Below, piece by piece: positions 26,729 through 34,548 of a stretch of DNA of 64,000 nucleotides; positions within the stretch are counted from its first letter, which is position 1, and every line of letters starts with the position of its first letter. Under the pieces are notes generated by a model. The model did no database searches. It was given only the letters and a program-made list of their open reading frames with translations, and was not told where the DNA came from. Source of the stretch: Paraburkholderia nodosa DSM 21604 (GTDB lineage Bacteria; Pseudomonadota; Gammaproteobacteria; Burkholderiales; Burkholderiaceae); NCBI RefSeq assembly GCF_000519185.1, contig NZ_JAFA01000013.1, positions 62,001-126,000 of the forward strand, written 5' to 3'. Both the position numbers and the translations under genes were made by a program.

Positions 26729-29527
26729 CTACCTACGAACTGTGCTCTGGCTACCCACCCGCCGCCGAGGCTTGTATTCACAGCGCGGGTACGCCGAACA
26801 TGCTTCAAACGCGCCGTACGGCCCGGTCCGCAGTACGATGACACCGATTCCGCACGCTGGACACCTCTCCTCTTCAATCACCTCCCCGGCGGTCGACTCA
26901 ATCGTGACGGCTCCATCTTTGACAAGCTCATCCAAAAAAGAGGAAGCTTCCCCCCTAACCGTCAAAAGGACAACCGAGCGGCGCGCTCGAGTCAGAGCGA
27001 CGTAGAACAGCCGCCGCTCTTCGCCGAGCGGATAGGCGTCACCACTCGGCATAGCCATTGCCAACACAGGGTCATCTACCCTAGTGCTCGGAAACGAACT
27101 GCTCAGCATTCCCGGCAGAATAACGTAATCCGCCTGCGCTCCTTTCGAGCGGTGAATGCTCATGAAAGTGAGCGCAATGTGCCGGCCATAGCGCGCGTTC
27201 CAGTTCGAAGGCACGTATGACTCTTCCTTGTTATATCGGCCTAGAACGAAGACTGTCACGATGCCATCTTTGCCGGGAGGTATTGCTCCCTCTACAACGC
27301 CTCGATGTAGTTCCTCAAGGACCGAATCAATGGCCGCCCGCAACTCCCCGCGCTGTCCCACCTGGAACGCCCTGATAACAGGACCTATCGGTGCCGTCAT
27401 CGAGTGAACCTTCTTGGCGAGCTGATTCGGATTTTTCCTTATGAACCGGCTCGAGATGTCGCAGAGTGCTTGCGGGCAACGGAAAGTCTCCTCCAGCTTC
27501 ATCAGCTCGTACTGCCCATACCATTCGTCGAAACGAGTCATGACGGACACGTCTGCGCCAGCGAAGCGGTTGATTGACTGCCAGTCGTCTCCGACAGCAA
27601 AGAAGAAGCGCCCCCGTCGGCTGACTAGAGCGCGGCAAAGACGCGCTCGCGCGCGCGAGGCGTCCTGGAACTCATCGGCCATAACCAACTGATAGTGTGA
27701 GTCGTAATGCCCGCTCTCCAGGTGCGCCGCTGCCTGATTGAGCATGTCCTCGAAGTCGACGCCCTCTTCAGCTGCTAGAGCGTCGTCCCACGCCCGCAGC
27801 ACTGGACCAACGATTTCAAGGAACATACGATGGCGCGGGATAAATGCGTCGCTCCTGTTAGCGTCGAGTCGTTCCACCAACGTGTCGACGCTTAGGCAAT
27901 TGCTCTTCATGTGTGTAATGAAGATACGGACAAGGGCAATGAGCCTCTCGTTGTCCATCGGCGGGTAGCCAAGCCCCGGCGACGTCCGGTCCGGATTGGG
28001 GTCCAATGCCATTCCGCGTGCGGTTAATTCCTTTCCGAGGACATCATCCAGCGAGCGCGTCCGCAACTGATGTGAGGTCGTCTCTATCAGTTTCGTTCCG
28101 CGCCGTGCATGTTCAGCACGCTTCCATTCGACGCCCTGCAGATACGCTGTAAATTTAACGGGCGGCTCACCCTTGGCGTTGAGAGCGAAGTGCTCGTGGT
28201 ACAGCTGGGCTTCAGGATAGTAGAAGTCTGGGGTGTATTGACGATGCTCGGCAGTCGTCGTGTCGAACTCGTACTTGCGCTCGTATTCGTAATTAACGCC
28301 GTTGTAGAACAGCCAGTCGCAAATCAAACGCTCCTCGTGGCTCCGCACACGCTCACCGCGAATGGTTTGGATGTAGCCGACCCCGTCCCTGTCCCAGACA
28401 TCCGCAGATGACGATGGGCTTTCAAACTCTGGCAAGTCACGCCCAAATACAACGCGAAAAAGGTCCCACCTCGTACGGAACTCGCGCGAACGGTCTTTCA
28501 AGTTGTCCACGATTTCCGCAAGCTTGCGCATGCCGGCGGCCACGTCTACTGTCCATTCGGGAACGTTCGGCTTTCGTCCAGTGGCCTTTCCGATAATGCT
28601 CAGGCCGAGGCCGTGAAAGGTCTGCGCTTCAACCTTATCCCCTTGGAGACCGACTTGCTCGAAGGCAGCTTTTGCGCGAGCATCAAGCTCTTCTGCGGCC
28701 TTCTTGTTGAAGGCAAGAAGCAGAATCTGCTCCGGTCGCACAATATGACGGTGGACCGCATACACAGCCTTCGCCACCATTGTTGCCGTCTTGCCAGACC
28801 CAGCAGATGCCACGACGAGCATTCGATTGTCGAAGCACATCACTGCGCGAATCTGGTCCGGGGTGAGCGGCTTGCTCTCAACGCGCTCAAACAATTCCAT
28901 CGGCCAGTTCTTCTCGTTTTCGATGTAACCCACGTTGCCGACTCGGCAAAACGAAAGCCACTCGTCACGACGAAAACTGACGAACGTCTCGACCCTCTTC
29001 CGCGCATCGGGAAGGGTCGCCTGATTGGCTGGGTCACGCACGTAGCTTATTAGCACGTCGTCGCTCAAGACAAGCTTCGGTCGCGTCGCGAACAATTCCA
29101 TCTGGTCTTCGTGGGCGACCCAACCCATCTTTTTGAGAATGGCGTCGCTTTTATCAATGACGTCTTTCACCCACGCGCTAATCGCTGCATAAGCTGCATT
29201 GAATTCCTTCTGTAGGGCTGCGCGCCGTCGGGCCACTTCTGCCGCCGCTTTGGCATCGGCAATAGCTGCCTGCAATGCTCGCGCCCGACGTCTCGACAAG
29301 CCATCTACCTTGATTGGCGACAAACCATCCATATGCAGGGTCAACCCTGCCCAGAATATGCCGGGACGTACGAGGACTGGCTCCTCGCCGTCGGCAATAG
29401 CCCGCCTGTACTGCTTTCCGTCCAGGCTGAGCAGGAATTCCTGCTGGTCGCGGTCGAGAGTAAGGGTCCAACTACGCGACCTCGTGAAGTACAAAGCCAG
29501 CGGTGTTGGTTTAAAGATATGCGTCAT
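26729..29527 (-). CDS. UvrD/Rep-like DNA helicase with nuclease-like insert and C-terminal zinc finger
   Basis: SF1A helicase of 932 aa. Walker A VVASAGSGKTATMV lies at about residue 242, then LLLAFNKKAAEEL, the Walker B region LVMADEFQDASRAR, GDDWQSINRFAGAD, and C-terminal motifs TFMSIHRSKGAQADYVILPG and YVALTRARR. Between the motor parts an insert reads YTPDFYYPE, YHEHF, then VEWKRAEH and LIETTS. This pattern is seen in helicases with a restriction-endonuclease-like fold. The C-terminus has a topoisomerase-type four-Cys zinc finger (CPACGIG...CSAYPRCEY). The protein probably unwinds and perhaps processes DNA ends. It is last in the long minus-strand array that starts at 33684, and it sits beside DISARM without overlapping it. 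Confidence 0.88.
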   Translation of the reverse strand: MTHIFKPTPLALYFTRSRSWTLTLDRDQQEFLLSLDGKQYRRAIADGEEPVLVRPGIFWAGLTLHMDGLSPIKVDGLSRRRARALQAAIADAKAAAEVARRRAALQKEFNAAYAAISAWVKDVIDKSDAILKKMGWVAHEDQMELFATRPKLVLSDDVLISYVRDPANQATLPDARKRVETFVSFRRDEWLSFCRVGNVGYIENEKNWPMELFERVESKPLTPDQIRAVMCFDNRMLVVASAGSGKTATMVAKAVYAVHRHIVRPEQILLLAFNKKAAEELDARAKAAFEQVGLQGDKVEAQTFHGLGLSIIGKATGRKPNVPEWTVDVAAGMRKLAEIVDNLKDRSREFRTRWDLFRVVFGRDLPEFESPSSSADVWDRDGVGYIQTIRGERVRSHEERLICDWLFYNGVNYEYERKYEFDTTTAEHRQYTPDFYYPEAQLYHEHFALNAKGEPPVKFTAYLQGVEWKRAEHARRGTKLIETTSHQLRTRSLDDVLGKELTARGMALDPNPDRTSPGLGYPPMDNERLIALVRIFITHMKSNCLSVDTLVERLDANRSDAFIPRHRMFLEIVGPVLRAWDDALAAEEGVDFEDMLNQAAAHLESGHYDSHYQLVMADEFQDASRARARLCRALVSRRGRFFFAVGDDWQSINRFAGADVSVMTRFDEWYGQYELMKLEETFRCPQALCDISSRFIRKNPNQLAKKVHSMTAPIGPVIRAFQVGQRGELRAAIDSVLEELHRGVVEGAIPPGKDGIVTVFVLGRYNKEESYVPSNWNARYGRHIALTFMSIHRSKGAQADYVILPGMLSSSFPSTRVDDPVLAMAMPSGDAYPLGEERRLFYVALTRARRSVVLLTVRGEASSFLDELVKDGAVTIESTAGEVIEEERCPACGIGVIVLRTGPYGAFEACSAYPRCEYKPRRRVGSQSTVRR

Positions 29528-29815
29528 GGATTTTTTACGCGCATCTCTTTGCCCACTTCCCGCTCCGCCGCAGTGGGTCTCCCCGAATCAGCTCGGCTGG
29601 CTGCGGCGACGATGACACTCAAGGCGAAGGTACGGCGCTCACGGACCACCACAATAGCTGTATCGCGACGCTCATAGCTGAGGTCGATACACTCGCAAGT
29701 TTGCGCGGCCACACGTTGCTCCAGAACAGGTGCGGATGCCGCAGTCTATCGCCATTTGTGGCGACCCGAACCAGAAGGGGTGACTTCTATTTCGTTGACA
29801 TGCCTTGCCCTTCCG

Positions 29816-30445
29816 TTATTCCTTTGCTTCGTCGCTAGACGCGGGGCGCAACGGGAGGTCCGGGTCATAGTTATAGAGACCCAGGCGTTGAGATTCGCTC
29901 ATTAGGGCCTCGAGTGCCCCTTTCATGTCGGCACGCATCCTCGTGCAATCCCCAATCAGAGCGTCAATTGGTATCCATTGAACACCGGCACCGTCCTCGT
30001 CCAGTCGACCTGGGACTTTGCCGTCACGAACAAGTGAGCGCATATAAGCGCGCGAGAGGCAGAGCAGCCGCGCGGCGGCCTCGAGCTTCACCTCGTCATA
30101 CTTGGCAATAGCACGCCTGCGCCCCCGACAATCAGGAATCAGCTCTGCCGTCGCATCCCGCCATGCCTTCCCGCCTCCGATACCCTTCGCGACCGTGTTA
30201 AACACGAATTCGGCATCTGCGTGATACACGGTCGGGCCGACGAGCTGGTAGATTCGCCCGCTGAGTGTTTGTGCCGTATGTGTAGCGCCATCTAGATGAA
30301 GTATTCTTGTGCTGACGCGACCATTACGCGTTTCCCGACTGTAGCCTACAAAATGCCTCGTACCGTCAGCGGACTCGCGTATCGACCAGTGGCTTAGCCA
30401 GACGATTTCGGGGCTTTCTCCAGGGAGTTGCAAGTAAATAGACAT
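29816..30445 (-). CDS. Excisionase-type HTH protein with unknown N-terminal domain (antitoxin-like)
   Basis: Protein of 209 aa. The N-terminal half (about 1-110) is beta-rich and unrecognised (IVWLSHWSIRESADGTRHFVGYSRE, split here by strands, and THTAQTLSGRIYQLVGP). The C-terminal half has an excisionase-like HTH, EVKLEAAARLLCLSRAYMR, then SLVRDGKVPGRL, ending in EALMSESQRLGLY. That tail matches the layout of HTH_17-type antitoxins paired with PIN toxins ('...ELxxxSQELGLY'). No PIN gene is adjacent; instead HAD-fold genes lie upstream. GGAG sits 5 bases before the ATG. It shares its HTH type with the gene at 32566-32835. Confidence 0.75.
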   Translation of the reverse strand: MSIYLQLPGESPEIVWLSHWSIRESADGTRHFVGYSRETRNGRVSTRILHLDGATHTAQTLSGRIYQLVGPTVYHADAEFVFNTVAKGIGGGKAWRDATAELIPDCRGRRRAIAKYDEVKLEAAARLLCLSRAYMRSLVRDGKVPGRLDEDGAGVQWIPIDALIGDCTRMRADMKGALEALMSESQRLGLYNYDPDLPLRPASSDEAKE

Positions 30446-30478
30446 GCTTTCTCCGTGAACGCCGTACCCAGCTATACC

Positions 30479-30757
30479 TCAGTAAAACTTATTCTTTGTC
30501 CGCGCCTCTCGTCGCCGCTCAAACTGTTCGTCTAGAATCGCCTGCCTGAGCGCCCGACCAATTTCTGCACTCCCCGTTGTCATCAACTCAACGTACTGAC
30601 GAGGAGTTAGCTCTGCTACGACATGAACAAGACCTAGGTCAATTGCTACCGATAGCTGCCTTTTCAATCGTCTGCCCCGGCGGCTCTTAGATATCGAGGT
30701 GTGGTCTTCGTCAGGTGTCTTGGCTTTCCTAGGCGCGTCAGTTCTCGGCGTCATCAT
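30479..30757 (-). CDS. Small basic protein overlapping a HAD gene
   Basis: Protein of 92 aa, unrecognised. It has a very basic N-terminal half (KSRRGRRLKRQLS) and a helical C-terminal half (LTPRQYVELMTTGSAEIGRAL, then LDEQFERRREARTKNKFY). It may bind nucleic acid. Tandem ATGs at 30757 and 30754 fall within the last codons of the HAD gene (stop 30738-30740), so the two are translationally coupled and probably functionally linked. Confidence 0.65.
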   Translation of the reverse strand: MMTPRTDAPRKAKTPDEDHTSISKSRRGRRLKRQLSVAIDLGLVHVVAELTPRQYVELMTTGSAEIGRALRQAILDEQFERRREARTKNKFY

Positions 30758-31250
30758 TAGGAGCTTTTGTGAAGAAGCGCTGTAGCCGCTCGCGAAATTG
30801 CTCAACGACTGCACTGTCGCCTAATCCGACATCGGTTTGACAATGGACGAGCCTAAGACGGTGCGCTTCGAATCCGTCTGTTCGGTCGTCGACCGCTAAC
30901 CATTCCAGCGGCGCATTCCGTTCGACATAGTCGAGAATTTGCTCTCCACGTGAAAGGACTGGCCACACAAGCGGATTAAATTTGCATCCATCGAAGGTCG
31001 CGCCCACGATGCGCTCCCGTAGTCGTGAGGACGGAATCGCGTCGCGCGTGAACTCGGTACCCAGCACCAGCGACCAGTCGCTAGATAGGATGATTTCGAC
31101 CTCTGGATACGGAGACAACAAATCGTCGAGCAACGGCGCAAATTCGAATAGCTTTATGTCGGGGGCGCTGCTTATTACGCGGTTTCCAGCGCGACGTGCG
31201 ATGCCTCGATGAAGGACCCCATCGATGTCTAAAAATAGGACGTGTCGCAT
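30738..31250 (-). CDS. HAD-like phosphatase of the Swiss-army-knife RNA-repair type (copy 1)
   Basis: HAD-fold hydrolase of 170 aa. Motif I is VLFLDIDGVLH (nucleophile D8 and D10), motif II EIILSSDW, then RERIVGATF and an acidic motif LEWLAVDDRTDGFE. This layout fits the HAD domain found with nucleic-acid repair and RNA 'Swiss army knife' proteins. It would remove phosphates, for example from nucleic-acid ends; the substrate is inferred. It begins 21 bp after its paralogue (31272-31793) and overlaps the small basic gene behind it. Confidence 0.8.
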   Translation of the reverse strand: MRHVLFLDIDGVLHRGIARRAGNRVISSAPDIKLFEFAPLLDDLLSPYPEVEIILSSDWSLVLGTEFTRDAIPSSRLRERIVGATFDGCKFNPLVWPVLSRGEQILDYVERNAPLEWLAVDDRTDGFEAHRLRLVHCQTDVGLGDSAVVEQFRERLQRFFTKAPNDDAEN

Positions 31251-31271
31251 TGTGTACCTGCTTAAATTTCG

Positions 31272-31793
31272 TTATCCGAATTGCTCTGCAAGTCGAGTGC
31301 GGAGTAACGCCTGAGTCCTGACGTCACCTAAGCCAGAATTCTCGTCGCACCTTACGACGTGAGACAGATGCTCACCGAAGCCGATGATTTCATCGTCAAT
31401 TGCGAGCCAACTCATCAGACGATGGGTCAGGACGTAGCGCAAAATTTGAGTCCCGCGTGCCTTCGACGCCCACGTGTCGGCGTCGAAATACCTCGAGTGA
31501 TATGTCGCACCGACCACGCGCTCACTTAATGCTCCCGGCAACGCCTTTTTCGCTCGCAGGTAGCCCAAATGATGTACCCACGACGTCGAAAGAACTATTT
31601 CTACACTGTCGTGCGGGGCAAGGCATTCGACGAGAATCGGCGCAAATTCGAAAAGCCGCACGGAAGGAGAGATACTGGTGATGCCTCTCCGGGTGCGAAC
31701 GGCCCCAAAGCGGTGAAGCACTCCGTCGAAATCCAGAAATAAGACCTGCCGATTCCGCTCCGTTTTCGTGATGCTGTCGACTTTGCCGTTCAT
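31272..31793 (-). CDS. HAD-like phosphatase of the Swiss-army-knife RNA-repair type (copy 2)
   Basis: Protein of 173 aa, a paralogue of the 30738-31250 product. It has VLFLDFDGVLH (D21 and D23), EIVLSTSW, SERVVGATY and WLAIDDEIIGFGEH. All catalytic acids are kept. It has about 10 extra N-terminal residues. It lies 15 bp after the preceding gene and 21 bp before copy 1, so all three are probably one transcript. Two divergent copies in one operon suggest they act on different substrates or bind different partners. Confidence 0.8.
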   Translation of the reverse strand: MNGKVDSITKTERNRQVLFLDFDGVLHRFGAVRTRRGITSISPSVRLFEFAPILVECLAPHDSVEIVLSTSWVHHLGYLRAKKALPGALSERVVGATYHSRYFDADTWASKARGTQILRYVLTHRLMSWLAIDDEIIGFGEHLSHVVRCDENSGLGDVRTQALLRTRLAEQFG

Positions 31794-31808
31794 AGCAGCC
31801 GCTGAGTG

Positions 31809-32282
31809 TCAGCCTTCGCCTTGAACCGTATCATTCGTTTCGCGTTCGGCATTGCCGGTGCTTGCCACACGCGCGGCGATGCTGGCGAATTGCGTCACGC
31901 TCAGCGGCACGCCTACCTCCACGTAGAAGCTGTCGGAACTGAGATACGTGTTTTCGTCCCAAATCACACCGCGTCCATCCTCGAAATCGATGATGCACAT
32001 GTTTGTACCCGGCACCTCTCTAACGCATGCGACACGCTGAACCACCATGTCTCCGCTAACTGCCTTTGAACACAAATACACAGCCGGCCTAGCCGAATCT
32101 GCTTTCGCGAGTAAATCTCGAACGCTCGCGAAGGTGTGTGCAATAAAAGCGCTCTCCGAGGCATCGGCGGTCTTCCTACCGTAGCGCACATGGAAAAAGG
32201 CATCATCTGACACTCTGACTGGCAAGAGACTCCGCTGTGTTTTGGTCGTGCGCTGTTCGGTCATGACACCGTCTTCCATCAT
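31809..32282 (-). CDS. Unknown 157-aa protein in the HAD/HTH array
   Basis: I do not recognise this family. The mixed alpha/beta protein has RSLLPVRVSDDAFFHVRYGR, then VYLCSKAVSGDMVVQRVACV and IIDFEDGRGVIWDENTYLSS. No signal peptide or membrane segment is seen. AGGAG lies 4 bases before the first ATG (32282) and 7 before the second (32279), a clear ribosome site. It is followed within 15 bp by HAD copy 2. Its VYLCSK...VIWDENTY segment is beta-rich and might be related in role to the N-terminal domain of the 29816-30445 protein, but I see no firm homology. Confidence 0.7.
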   Translation of the reverse strand: MMEDGVMTEQRTTKTQRSLLPVRVSDDAFFHVRYGRKTADASESAFIAHTFASVRDLLAKADSARPAVYLCSKAVSGDMVVQRVACVREVPGTNMCIIDFEDGRGVIWDENTYLSSDSFYVEVGVPLSVTQFASIAARVASTGNAERETNDTVQGEG

Positions 32283-32565
32283 TTAACTCCTGCATTGTTG
32301 AGGCTAGCCATAGTGCCGCCTCCAGTCAGACCGCGCGTTAGTGTTGCGGTGCGTAAAAATGCGGATGAGACCGGCGACCAGCAAACGCCGGTCGCCGTAG
32401 CGCCGGACTCTCTATCTGTAACTACAGAACTCCCAATCCAGGTGGGACCCGACTCGTCGGGCGGCACCGCACTTTTTCACCAGCACGTGCGGCCTTTCTA
32501 GTGCGTGGAAATAAAGTGACCACTCTTGATTCTTTCTGGTCCGCAGACTTCGCTTCGGGAGGTCT

Positions 32566-32835
32566 TCATTCTTTGCGCCGTAGAGGCCCGCACGCCCCGA
32601 TGTCCATGAGTCGGCGCAGCCCCGCATTGTGTAATGCATGCATTTTCTCGCGAAGCGCCTGCACGGCCGCTGTCGGTATCCGTCGTATCTGACGGTAACC
32701 TGTCTTGACGATGCGACTCGGGAGCACGTTGTCCTCGACGAGCTTCCTGACGACTATGCGCGGAACGCCCAGTAGTCGCGCGGCGGCATCAAGCGAGAGT
32801 TCTTCGAGCTCGTCCGGTTTATTCGCCTGCGTCAT
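32566..32835 (-). CDS. Small excisionase-type HTH protein (antitoxin-like)
   Basis: Protein of 89 aa that is almost entirely one excisionase/MerR-like HTH unit: LSLDAAARLLGVPRIVVRKL, VEDNVLPSRI, RQIRRIPTAAVQALREK. It closely resembles the C-terminal half of the 29816-30445 protein (shared L-E/D-AAARLL...R...LV-x-D). GAGGG lies upstream of the ATG at 32835. The gene starts 13 bases after the stop of a truncated HAD gene, so an ancestral HAD-HTH gene pair is likely. It probably binds DNA or antagonises a partner protein. Confidence 0.75.
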   Translation of the reverse strand: MTQANKPDELEELSLDAAARLLGVPRIVVRKLVEDNVLPSRIVKTGYRQIRRIPTAAVQALREKMHALHNAGLRRLMDIGACGPLRRKE

Positions 32836-32848
32836 GTATGGGTCCCTC

Positions 32849-32965
32849 TTAGGAGGACAGTCGCAATCGCTGGAGAAACAATTCGATGACAGCAGGGTCG
32901 CCTACGGCGAACTCTGTTTGACAACTTACGAGTCGGTGACGGCAGGACTCGAATCCGTCGGCGAA
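32849..32965 (-). pseudogene. C-terminal remnant of a third HAD-like gene
   Basis: Read on the minus strand, the frame ending at the TAA 32849-32851 encodes FADGFESCRHRLVSCQTEFA, then VGDPAVIELFLQRLRLSS. This aligns with the C-terminus of HAD copy 1 (TDGFEAHRLRLVHCQTDV, then GLGDSAVVEQFRERLQRFF). An in-frame TGA stands only a few codons before the similarity begins, and no motif I is found upstream in this frame. It is therefore a truncated paralogue, left directly in front of the small HTH gene. Confidence 0.7.
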
Positions 32966-33084
32966 CCGGATGTTGAGATGAAGATAAGCATGTCACAGAG
33001 TACGCTCTCCCATCTATGCTTCGTAAACCTAACTTTTGCAGTGTGCATCGTCGTTGTCTTTCTGTCCGCTTGCTTACCCCTCTC

Positions 33085-33684
33085 TTACCCCTCGCCGAGT
33101 ATCGAGCGAAGCCTCCACTGAAACTCAACGTCGTCCATTGCGTGCACGAGCGAAAGCATCCGGCTGGCCCGGCGAAGGGCATGCCCTGAGACGGTTGCAC
33201 GGAGCATGTCGTCGAACGCGAGCTCCCGAATTGCAGGCTCGCCAATTGCCCGCAGGTGCGCGACCAAGGCGGACTGAGCTGATTCGTTGAATCCCAGTTG
33301 CATATCAACGTCGACACGCCGCGCGTCCGTGAGCTCTGAAAACTCAGCCTCCTTGGAGGCAACGACCACGTACGGCTCGGTGCGGCTCTTCATAAAATCA
33401 AGAATCGCTTCTTCTTGCCTGTCAGCCAGCGTGCTGACGAAATTCGTGACACGCCGCCCCAACGTAGAGAATGCCTGTCGCAGCGAGTCGAGGCTATAGT
33501 GAAACGGCCACGCGTTCCCGACGACGATGACGACACCAGGGTAATCGCCCAAGGTTTCTGTCAAGAAATAAACGTCGGGCTCGAGCCTGCGCATATTTGC
33601 CATCGCACCCTTCCGCTTAGGAACCGAGAAATTTAGGTTCAACGGGCCAAGTGCGCCGCTCACGCAGAAAAATAGGTAGACCAT
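33085..33684 (-). CDS. HAD-fold paralogue without catalytic acids (pseudo-phosphatase)
   Basis: Protein of 199 aa that aligns over its first 150 residues with the two HAD phosphatases of the array, but with the active site removed. Motif I FLDIDGVL becomes FFCVSGAL (D to C7 and D to S9). Motif II LSxSW becomes VVGNAW, and the acidic motif xDD becomes VVVASKE. Matching landmarks are YPGVVIVVGNAW, LGRRVTNF, AILDFMKS and the C-terminal LGFNESAQSALVAHLRA. The extra tail (about 155-199) is helical. It starts with ATG at 33684 and is the first gene of the minus-strand array. It may act as a binding, sensing or antidote subunit. The alignment was made by eye. Confidence 0.7.
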   Translation of the reverse strand: MVYLFFCVSGALGPLNLNFSVPKRKGAMANMRRLEPDVYFLTETLGDYPGVVIVVGNAWPFHYSLDSLRQAFSTLGRRVTNFVSTLADRQEEAILDFMKSRTEPYVVVASKEAEFSELTDARRVDVDMQLGFNESAQSALVAHLRAIGEPAIRELAFDDMLRATVSGHALRRASRMLSLVHAMDDVEFQWRLRSILGEG

Positions 33685-34050
33685 GATTGTTCATTTCCCG
33701 CCCCTTCGGTCATCGAGGGCAACCTAGTGCCCTCTCAGACTCATCAATGCGGTGGCGACGTCTCGAGCTAGGCGCGCCATCGTCCATTTGATAACCCGGC
33801 GTACAGGCCAACGCATACGTTCACCACCGGTGTCGTCGGCACATTCTGGAAACGCGCAGCAAATCTGCGTGAGATGGTCTTCGTAAATTCGCACGCTCGC
33901 AGCCCTGTCGGCAACCGATTTTCCCTGCGACTCGCCGACGATGACGCCAGCCAATAACGCGAGTGTAGACGTAAATCGTGTAGACGTAAAGCGTGGAGAT
34001 GCAAAACGGGTTGGTCGGCGCGTACGTTTTCGCGCAAGCTATCGCGCGCC
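33685..34050. other. Divergent control region between the HAD array and the XRE regulator
   Basis: About 366 bases with no convincing gene. A 76-codon minus frame (33724-33954) begins with TTG, has no ribosome site and resembles no family. The half nearer the regulator holds three 15-bp tandem repeats. The region probably carries the promoters of both the array and the regulator. Confidence 0.5.
33963..34007. repeat. Three 15-bp tandem repeats upstream of the XRE regulator
   Basis: The units are GTGTAGACGTAAATC (33963-33977), GTGTAGACGTAAAGC (33978-33992) and GTGGAGATGCAAAAC (33993-34007). The first two differ at one base and the third at four. They end 43 bases before the regulator's ATG. 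A helical-phase array of this kind is a plausible operator for the tandem-XRE protein. Confidence 0.7.
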
Positions 34051-34548
34051 ATGGCCGACAAATTAGAACTTCTTTTTATAGCGGCGCGTGTTCGAGAGCT
34101 ACGCGTCGCGAGCGGCAAGTCGCAGGATGAATTTGCAAGGCTCGTAGGTTGTCATCGGAGCCTTGTAAGTCAAATCGAGCGAGCCGTCAGAAACCTTTCC
34201 GTCGATACAATTGACCGGCTTGCGACCGCCTTGGGTGTGGACCCTGTTTCATTGTTTTATGACAAGGTCATTCCGCGTGAGCTTCACAATTCCGAGCCAC
34301 TTCGAGAGCGAGTGCCGTTGAACGTCCTTGCGCTGCGTACTGGGCGCAGGCTGTCACAAGATGCCTTATCCGAACGCGCCAAGCTATCGAGGAATTACGT
34401 GTCCTCGCTCGAGGTCCATCGGCCAAATGCTGACCTAGGCCATCTTAAAAAACTCGCGACGGTCTTGGACGTCCCCGTAAGCGAACTGTTCGCCCCGATT
34501 GTGCGGAACGGAACGACGTCGGATGCTGTGGCGACAACTACACGGTAG
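34051..34548 (+). CDS. Transcriptional regulator with two tandem XRE-type HTH domains
   Basis: Protein of 165 aa with two Cro/C1-type HTH units. The first (about 10-70) reads RVRELRVASGKSQDEFARLV, SLVSQIERAVRNLSVDTI, DRLATALGVDPVSLF. The second (about 88-150) reads NVLALRTGRRLSQDALSERA, YVSSLEVHRPNADLGHLKKL, ATVLDVPVSELF. It is the only plus-strand gene at this end of the island and faces away from the HAD array. Tandem repeats lie in front of it. It probably controls itself and the array; the target is inferred. Confidence 0.85.
   Translation: MADKLELLFIAARVRELRVASGKSQDEFARLVGCHRSLVSQIERAVRNLSVDTIDRLATALGVDPVSLFYDKVIPRELHNSEPLRERVPLNVLALRTGRRLSQDALSERAKLSRNYVSSLEVHRPNADLGHLKKLATVLDVPVSELFAPIVRNGTTSDAVATTTR

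Noticed and set aside
26729..29527. GajB of a Gabija system
   Set aside because: The helicase is much longer than GajB, has other added domains, and no GajA lies beside it.
32832..33362. A 176-codon minus frame
   Set aside because: It is out of frame with the HAD remnant and with the real 33085-33684 gene; its sequence is a Ser/Arg-rich shadow.
33724..33954. A 76-codon minus frame before the XRE regulator
   Set aside because: It begins with TTG, has no ribosome site and no recognisable sequence, and lies in the control region.
33963..34007. CRISPR array
   Set aside because: There are only three 15-bp units without spacers and no cas genes anywhere in the window.
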